Shown one piece after another: positions 7,889 to 13,414 of a stretch of DNA of 13,414 nt. The notes beneath the pieces are model-generated. The model was not told the DNA's origin. It did no database searches and saw only the letters and a program-made list of their open reading frames with translations. Origin of the DNA: Pilatotrama ljubarskyi (lineage: Eukaryota; Basidiomycota; Agaricomycetes; Polyporales; Polyporaceae); assembly GCA_022385805.1 (NCBI GenBank), contig MU277821.1:8856-22269 (forward strand), read 5' to 3'. Each line of letters opens with the position of its first letter. Within the stretch, counting starts at the first letter, position 1. Both the position numbers and the translations under genes were made by a program.

Positions 7889-10800
7889 TATTTCCTGGAC
7901 TCTGGCGCAACCGTCCACCTCGCGCGCGACCACATCCAATTTTGGCAATACTCCGACACCCCGGGCAAGACAATCCAAGGTGTCGGCGGCCAAGAGGTAC
8001 CCCAACTCGGGCAAGGAACCATCAAGATCCTCTCGCACACGGACCGCCGATCCCCCTCCTGATCACGCTCGAGCACGTCGCACACGTCCCGTCCTCTCCG
8101 CACAACCTCATCTCCGTCTCTCGCATCACCGACACTGGCGCGCAAGTCCTATTCAAGGGGAGAACGGTGGAGATTCGCTCGGCGGACGGCCAGCTCCTCG
8201 TCACCGGCACGAAGAGCGGGCACCTATATAGACTGCATGTATCCACTGACTACGACGCCACTTTTGCCGCCCGAGATGTGCCCCGCACTTGGGACGACTG
8301 GCACTGCACGTATGGCCATATTAATTACGATTACCTCCGTGCACTCGCCCGAAAAGGCCTCGTCACCGGCATGTCCGTCGACGAAACAGTCCCCCCTAGT
8401 GAACAGTGCCGCACGTGCATCGAAGCCAAGCAACGTGTCACTCCCTTCCCGAGAGTTTCGTTCACCCATGTCGCCCAAATAGGCGATCTCGCCGTCTGCG
8501 ACATGTGGGGTCCCGCTCATCACCGCGGAATTCACAGTGAATATTATTTCACCCTCTTCACTGATGTTTGCACGCGCTATGCAGTCCGCTACTTCTCGAA
8601 CGACAAGAAGCATCAACTCGACGCACTTCGGAGCTATCGCGCTTTCCTCAAGACGCAGAAGAATGCACGCCTCAAGGCTATCCGCATCGACAACGGCAAA
8701 GAATTTGTCAACCGCCCGATCAAGCAATTCCTCCGCGCCCACGGCCCTCGCCTCGAGCTCACCGCCCTGCATTCATCTGCCCAAAATGGCATTGCTGAGC
8801 GCTCCTTCCTCACGGTGCTCAACGCTGCCCGCGCGATGCTCTTCGATGCCAATCTCCCAATCAAGCTGTGGCCTGAAGCTGTCAACTACGCCGTCTATCT
8901 CAAGAACCGGGCTCTGACGCATGCTCTTCCCGATAAGACACCCTTCAAAGCCTTCTGGGGACGCAAACCCAATGTCTCGCATCTCCGAGAATTTGGCGCA
9001 ACCTGCTGGGTCCTCCGTCAAGATACCTCGCTACACAAGCTAGCGCGCAAGTCCCGCCCATGCCACTTCCTCGGCTTCTCGGAAGAATCGCGTGCCTACT
9101 GGCTGTATGATCCCGCCACTCGTCAAGTCATCACATTGTGCAATGTCATTATTGAGAAGACTGCCTCCCAAATTCAGGGGGAGCTGCCGAGTGTGCCTCC
9201 TCCGGCGATTGAGGGGGAGCCGGACACTGGGGAACCACCCGCCGAGGATGCACCTCCTGATCCTATTTCTGAGCCAGCTGCTGCTCCGCCGGTACCAGCC
9301 ACGAAGTTGCCGCCCTCGCAAATTCCCGTCTACACACGTCCGCTTCGTCACGCCGCTGCAAAGATTGATTACCGCAAAGTCAATAACCCTGATGCTCGTA
9401 AGCCGGCACCCCGTTTCCAAACCAAGCCCAAGCCTGCCGACACTTCGGAACCTGATGCCGCTAAACTCGCTGTCAATGCCAAACAAGCCTTCGTCCTCAG
9501 TGCCGACGAAAACGACGACCCGCAGTCGCTTGCAGAAGCCCAAGCTCGACCTGATTGGCCCGAGTGGAAGGCAGCCATGGATCGCCAGATCGCGCAGCTC
9601 GAGCGCCTCGGCACTTACACGCTCGCACCCTGCCCACCGGACCGCAAGCCCATTGGCTGCAAATGGGTCTTTCGCCTCAAGCGCGATTCCGATGGCCGCA
9701 TCGTCAAGTACAAGGCACATCTCGTTGCGCAAGGTTTCTCCCAAATCCCCAGTATTGACTACGACGAAACCTTCGCCCCCGTGGTGCGCCTCGAGACCCT
9801 CCGAACCCTCCTCGCCATTGGCACCGTCCTCAATTTCGACATCCAAGTTGTCGACATCGTTGGTGCTTACCTAAATGGTCGACTACGCGAGGAAATCTAC
9901 ATGCGGCAGCCGCCCATGTACGAAAACGACACCCCAGACATTTGCCGCCTCAATCGCACGCTCTACGGACTTAAGCAATCCGGCCGCGAGTGGAACATCG
10001 AGCTCGACCACGCATTCAAGTCGCTCGGCTTCATCCACCTCATATCCGACCAATGCGTCTACCTGCGCGCTCAAGATCCCAAGCTCGCGATCGTCGCCGT
10101 ACACGTCGACGACATGACAATGCTTACCCCGTCGACTGCGGCAACTGATAACCTCAAAAAGGAAATATCCGCCCACTTCGAGATCTCCGACCTCGGTCCC
10201 ATTCGTCAAGTTGTCGGCCTCGAAGTCATATGCGATCGCGACGCTGGCACCCTCGCTCTCCGCCAATCGCAATACATTGAGCGCATACTTGCCCGTTTTG
10301 GCATGGCCGACGCGAAACCGGTCGACACCCCGCTCGACGCCCACGTCTGACTGTGCGCGCATGACGGACCTGAAGACCCGGAGCTACGCACGCGCTACCA
10401 AGCCATTGTCGGCTCGCTCATGTACGCCGCGCTTGGGACTCGACCTGATATTGCTCACACCATCCAGCAGTTAAGTCAATATTTGAGCAACCCAGCGCCC
10501 GTACATCTTACCGCCGCCAAGCGCATGCTGCGCTACCTCAAAGGCACCCGCGACCTCGGCATCGTCTACCGACGCAGCTCGCATCACTCGGCCCTGCTCG
10601 AGCCAGTCGGCTACTCCGATGCCGACTGGGGCAATGACCCCGACGACCGACGCTCTATCGCCGGGCAGATCTTCTTCCTCGCCAGTGCCCCGATCACCTG
10701 GTCTTCGCGCAAGCAGCGCACCGTCGCCAAGTCATCCATGGAAGCCGAATACATGGCCGCCAGCACCGCAACCTCCGAAATTGCGTGGCTGCACACCCTC

Positions 10801-11052
10801 CTCGCCGAACTCGGTTTCCCGCCGACCGGCCCGACTGTCCTCAACGTCGACAACCAAAGCGCCATTGATTCCGCTCACGCTCGAATCAAGCATATTGACA
10901 TACACTACCATTTCGTGCGCGAGCGGATCACCTCCAACGAGGTGATGGTCGTCCACTGCACATCCAAGGACAACCTCATCGACGCCCTCACCAAGGCGCT
11001 CCCTCGCCCGCGCTTTCAAGCCCTCGTCGCCCACATGGGCCTTCGCGCTTGA
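7889..11052 (+). pseudogene. pol: Element C pol (protease, integrase, RT, RNase H), one frameshift and one stop
   Basis: The protease active site is FLDSGAT (Asp at 7898). The first frame ends at TGA 8060 after a C-run (8052-8056); the next frame then carries the rest, so a single base was lost in about 8040-8060. The integrase has a zinc HHCC region (His 8302, CxxC at about 8406-8420) and a core with Asp 8500 (CDMWGP), Asp 8689 (IRIDNGKEF) and Glu 8797 (NGIAER), with 35 residues between the last two: DD35E. An acidic/Pro linker follows (9180-9330). RT shows WKAAMDRQIAQLER, an AHLVAQGFSQ stretch and HVDD at 10105-10113 in place of the usual YVDD. TGA 10348 interrupts the frame, which continues into RNase H (Asp 10618, Glu 10741, Asp 10849) to the TGA at 11050. 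Compared with A, about five residues are missing after DNQSAI. Confidence 0.96.
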
Positions 11053-11060
11053 CGCCCAGA

Positions 11061-11072
11061 GTCGAGGGGGAG
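11061..11072 (+). other. Element C polypurine tract
   Basis: GTCGAGGGGGAG abuts the TGTCGG of the 3' LTR, 8 bp after the pol stop codon. It is the plus-strand primer for reverse transcription. Confidence 0.9.
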
Positions 11073-11405
11073 TGTCGGACGGTGAGCGACTCTGAGCGTA
11101 CGCGCGCGCGCCTCTTTCCCCAACGGATAGCGACTTGCGCCCCATGGGCGCCTAACGCCGCCTTTCCTCTCCTCTCGCCGCCATCTCGCTCGTCGCCGCC
11201 GTCGTCACCAACGCCGCCGCCTCCACTTTGGAATACACAAACCGGCAGGGTGCTGACTCAGCGCCCCGGAATGCCTGCCTCGCCATTTGTAGAAGAATCC
11301 GGACGCTTTCTGTAGATAGTAGTAGCCCGTACGTATAAATACAGGCGACGGCGAGCGCGAGCTCGTCGTCCTCGTTTGTCCTCGCTAACTCTCGTCTGAA
11401 CGACA
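11073..11405 (+). repeat. Element C 3' LTR
   Basis: The LTR is 333 bp, TGTCGG...AACGACA, nearly identical to the 5' LTR. It is followed by the right GGCAG duplication and then by resumed D gag sequence. Confidence 0.97.
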
Positions 11406-11410
11406 GGCAG
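11406..11410 (+). repeat. Target-site duplication (right) of element C
   Basis: GGCAG follows the terminal CA of the 3' LTR, an exact copy of 6507-6511. Confidence 0.95.
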
Positions 11411-12768
11411 ACCTCATGCAGGCCTACCTTCAGCAGCAGGAAGTCTGGATTGTCGTCAACCCTCCTCTGGGGTTGGGTGCTCCCACACTTGCCGCAGACA
11501 GCTCCAACCGCGGCGAAGTCCTTGTCTGGGCTCAAGCTGAGTCCAAGGCTCAAGGCTCCATCCACCTGCACCTTAACCAGGAGGTTTCCGAGATCGTCAA
11601 GGGTGAGACCACGGCAAAGGGGCTCTGGGACGAGCTCAAATGGCTCTACGGCAAGACGTCGGCCATGGGGACCTTCAATTTCTTTAAGGCCGCCATCAAA
11701 ACCCGTATCCCCGCCAATGAGCACCCTGGCCCAGCTATTGCGAAGATTCAGAGCGATCTGGATCGACTCGTGAGCGCCGGTCTCAACATCTCAGGCAACC
11801 TGCACGCCCTCATCATGTTGGGCGCTGCACCTCCGCGCTACGAGACCGCTATCCAGCTCTGTCTCAATGACTATGAGCTAGCGGAGCTCACAACGGGCAA
11901 CGTGCGGGAGGCTCTCATTGCCTCATGGGAGGTGACGAATGGCAAACAGCGCTCGCAGCAGAGCACCGGCCCCCAGGCCAGTAAGCTCAGTGTAATCAAG
12001 CACAAGGGGAATGACCCCAACTTCTCGCAGCAGCAGCGCTCCTCTGGGCAGCAGCAGAAGAAGGCCAAGCACGGCCAGCGCGCCGGCAAAGGCCGCAAGG
12101 GCAAGCAGCGTGACGATGGTCATCACAACCACGCGCACCTTGCATCCACGGTCACCGTCGTCGACCCTCGTGCCCTCTTGCGCAAGCTGGTCCAAGTCAA
12201 CGGTCCAGAGGGGGAGTCTAAGTACCCCACTCTCAAGCGCGCCTTCAGTCTTGCTCGCGAAATCGATGTCACCCCCTCCTTCGAGACTCTTCGGACTCTT
12301 GAAGACGTCGTTCACAACGACAAGGGTGAAGGCAGCAGCCGGATCGTCGAGATTGACTCGGACAGCGACTCGCACGCGTCGAAGCGCACTCACCTCTCTC
12401 TGGCTGAGCGCATCGACTGGGTCAGCAACGTCGACCTTGGTGAGGCGATCGACCGCCACCTCAACAACGAGGACACCGACGAGGACTACGACATCGCAGT
12501 CACTCCAGACAGCGACATCGAGGACGAACTCGTGCACGCTGCCGGACTCGACGAGCAGTACTACGAGCAGATGAGGTCAGTACCTTGCCCTCGCTCTTAC
12601 AAACAACACGCTAATGCGCTTTCTACAGCTGCAGCAACTAGCGTGGGGGAGCGTAGTCTACAGTCCCCTGTTTGTATAGTAGCTGAGAATCTATGTCAAC
12701 ATTCACACTCGTTCGCTGAGTGTGCTAGATGTAAGGGCAAAGGGAAAGACATCTCCATTCCCACATGG
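11411..12768 (+). pseudogene. gag: Element D gag, 3' part (after insertion of C)
   Basis: This continues, in frame, the gag begun at 6448. The UBN2-like core includes LWDELKWLYGK near 11622, TFNFFKAAIKTRIPANEHPG and LIMLGAAPPRYETAI near 11809. A Gln/Lys/Arg/Gly basic stretch (12010-12120, KGRKGKQRDDGHHNH) stands where a nucleocapsid is expected, but no CCHC knuckle is present, unlike A and C. A region of about 145 residues follows (12150-12575), ending very acidic (IDSDSDSH, then NNEDTDEDYD and DSDIEDELVHAAGLDEQYYEQM); I do not recognise it. The unspliced frame stays open into the protease. A candidate 53-nt intron begins at 12576. The gag/pol border at 12768 is placed at the protease Met and is approximate. 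Confidence 0.87.
12576..12628 (+). other. Candidate 53-nt intron between D gag and protease
   Basis: The donor is GAG|GTCAGT, the branch-point GCTAATGC (CTAAT at 12611-12615), and the acceptor TTTCTACAG ends at 12628. All match fungal consensus (GTNNGT, CTRAY, YAG), and the length is typical of basidiomycete introns. It is not a multiple of three: the spliced reading meets TAG four codons after the junction (AGC TGC AGC AAC TAG), while the unspliced reading continues into protease. An alternative acceptor 6 nt downstream gives the same stop. Confidence 0.45.
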
Positions 12769-13159
12769 ATGCTCGACTCTGGAGCGTCGATGCACTTCAC
12801 GTATGAGCTCGACAACTTCATTGAGTATGAACCACTCAAAGAGTTCATACCGCTCAAAACGGCCAATGGATTACAGGGGCAGGAATGGTCCTTCTGAATT
12901 GTCAGACGGACAATCAGACCGTAACTGTGTGCATTGCGCCAGTATACTACGTACAGGACCTGACCACTCGACTCCTGTCGTTGGGCCAATTCCTCCAAGA
13001 TGGGATGAGTGTGCGCGGAAACGCTAAGTTGATTAGCGTGCACCAAGCGTCGGGGAAACCCTTCCTTGTGTTCCATCCGCGCTACCCCAGAGACACGATA
13101 TACTGTGTCAAGACGCTCCCTGTTTGGGATGCGATGGGGATGTTCCAGACTGTCTATAG
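12769..13159 (+). pseudogene. pol: Element D pol fragment: protease and start of pre-integrase region
   Basis: MLDSGASMHF (catalytic Asp at 12775) opens a copia aspartic protease, followed by ELDNFIEYEPL and IPLKTANG. At a G-run (12876-12879) one base appears lost: the first frame hits TGA at 12895 while the next frame continues coherently (MVLLNCQTDNQTV, then VYYVQDLTTRLLSLGQFLQDG and the FHPRYPRDTIYCV region). That part matches the protease C-terminal half and the segment before the integrase zinc region (compare VPSSPHNLISVSRI in C). The reading is cut at 13159, where the reversed LTR begins, before any integrase zinc or catalytic motif. Confidence 0.85.
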
Positions 13160-13414
13160 TGTTGAGCAGGGCTTGGCACGCAGCGGAAAGCCCGCTAGGC
13201 TCAGCTTACCTGTGGAGCACTTGGGTAGAGGCACACGTAGTGGTTGAGAGAAGAAAGCGACTTAGAGATCCGCTCCTACAGAGTGGTCTTATATACTACT
13301 GTACATGTGGCTGTGCTAGAACTATCCAGTATCTACCAGCCACGAACTCTATTGTCTGTGTGTCAGCACCTATGTGTCACGACCCGTGCCACCAGGGAAC
13401 GTGACCTCTGCCGG
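13160..13414 (-). repeat. Reverse-oriented copy of the element D LTR (runs off window)
   Basis: It starts TGTTGAGCAGGG at 13160, the exact reverse complement of the D LTR's U5 end, and 13160-13374 aligns to 5980-6173 in reverse complement (about 97% identity outside two gaps). A 20-bp segment, about 13335-13354, is present here and absent in the 5' copy. Sequence from 13375 to the end is probably the rest of U3, but it has no clear match in 5928-5979. The inverted TATA box and the conserved GTAAGC donor are both present. It is the 3' LTR of a D-family copy lying in reverse, or D's own 3' LTR inverted. Confidence 0.88.

Larger units (their letters stand above)
6512..11405 (+). mobile_element. 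Element C: near-complete Ty1/copia retrotransposon inserted in D gag
   Basis: The element is 4894 bp with TG...CA LTRs (6512-6846 and 11073-11405), primer site, gag, protease, integrase, RT, RNase H and purine tract, flanked by GGCAG duplications. The LTRs differ by eight substitutions, all transitions, plus one 2-bp CG-repeat indel, about 97.6% identity. The coding frame is broken by TGA at 7544, a one-base shift at about 8052-8056 and TGA at 10348. All catalytic domains are otherwise present, so this is a recently inactivated copy. Its coding DNA is visibly more GC-rich at third positions than A's, marking a distinct family. Confidence 0.97.
5928..13159 (+). mobile_element. Element D: older Ty1/copia element, split by element C and broken at 3' end
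   Basis: D consists of a 5' LTR, a primer site at 6174, a leader and gag from 6448. It is interrupted at 6511/11406 by element C. Gag resumes in frame at 11411, because the 4899-bp insertion (element plus duplication) is a multiple of three. The reading continues through protease into the start of the pre-integrase region and ends at 13159 against a reverse-oriented D LTR. Integrase core, reverse transcriptase and RNase H are absent from the window. Protease-region wording (DSGAS...H, then a Phe-x-Glu-Tyr motif) is closer to A than to C, so D and A look like related families. The left boundary, TGTTGAAC at 5928, is a guess from the terminal TG. Confidence 0.85.

Noticed and set aside
7469..9874. 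Several long frames overlapping C pol on both strands (for example 7476-8231 +, 9040-9846 -, 9092-9874 +)
   Set aside because: They are out-of-frame or antisense shadows of the GC-rich gag-pol gene, rich in Ser/Arg/Pro/Thr, and carry no recognisable motif.
1..13414. Host genes, tRNA or rRNA genes, CRISPR arrays, DNA transposons, defence systems
   Set aside because: No supporting motif was seen. Every protein signature belongs to copia gag-pol.

Overview
The window is eukaryotic repeat DNA made almost entirely of Ty1/copia (Pseudoviridae-type) LTR retrotransposons, all on the + strand. I see no host gene, rRNA, tRNA or CRISPR array. Short fungal-type splice signals, GC-rich LTRs with TATA boxes, primer sites matching the anticodon arm of an initiator-Met tRNA, and the style of the gag-pol proteins point to a filamentous fungus, probably a basidiomycete. 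That taxonomic call is inference.

Three elements are present, named A, C and D here. Element A (about 1-5927) opens just inside what looks like its primer-binding site, so its 5' LTR lies outside the window. It has a very long leader with two 10-bp-periodic arrays in opposite orientation, a gag with a CCHC knuckle, a pol that has lost the integrase catalytic core by an in-frame deletion, several single-base frameshifts, and a 3' LTR starting at 5347. It is a defective copy.

Element D (about 5928 to 13159) follows in the same orientation: 5' LTR, primer site, leader, and gag starting at 6448. After 64 bases its gag is interrupted by the complete element C (6512-11405). Gag then resumes in frame at 11411 and runs into protease and the start of the pre-integrase region. 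At 13160 D stops abruptly against a reverse-oriented copy of its own LTR, which continues past the window end.

Element C is a near-complete, younger copia: LTRs of 335 and 333 bp, TG...CA ends, 5-bp target duplication GGCAG, primer site, gag with zinc knuckle, protease, DD35E integrase, reverse transcriptase, RNase H and polypurine tract. It is disabled by two in-frame TGA codons and one frameshift. Both TGAs, and six of the eight LTR-LTR substitutions, fit C-to-T decay at CpG sites.

The most interesting points are in D. It has two sets of good fungal splice signals. One would remove a 305-nt leader containing the LTR end, primer site and upstream ATGs. The other would remove 53 nt between gag and protease and end translation four codons later, giving a Gag-only product. 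The reversed LTR at D's 3' break suggests autointegration or a reverse nested insertion. The order of insertion is D first, then C into D; the timing of A relative to D cannot be read.
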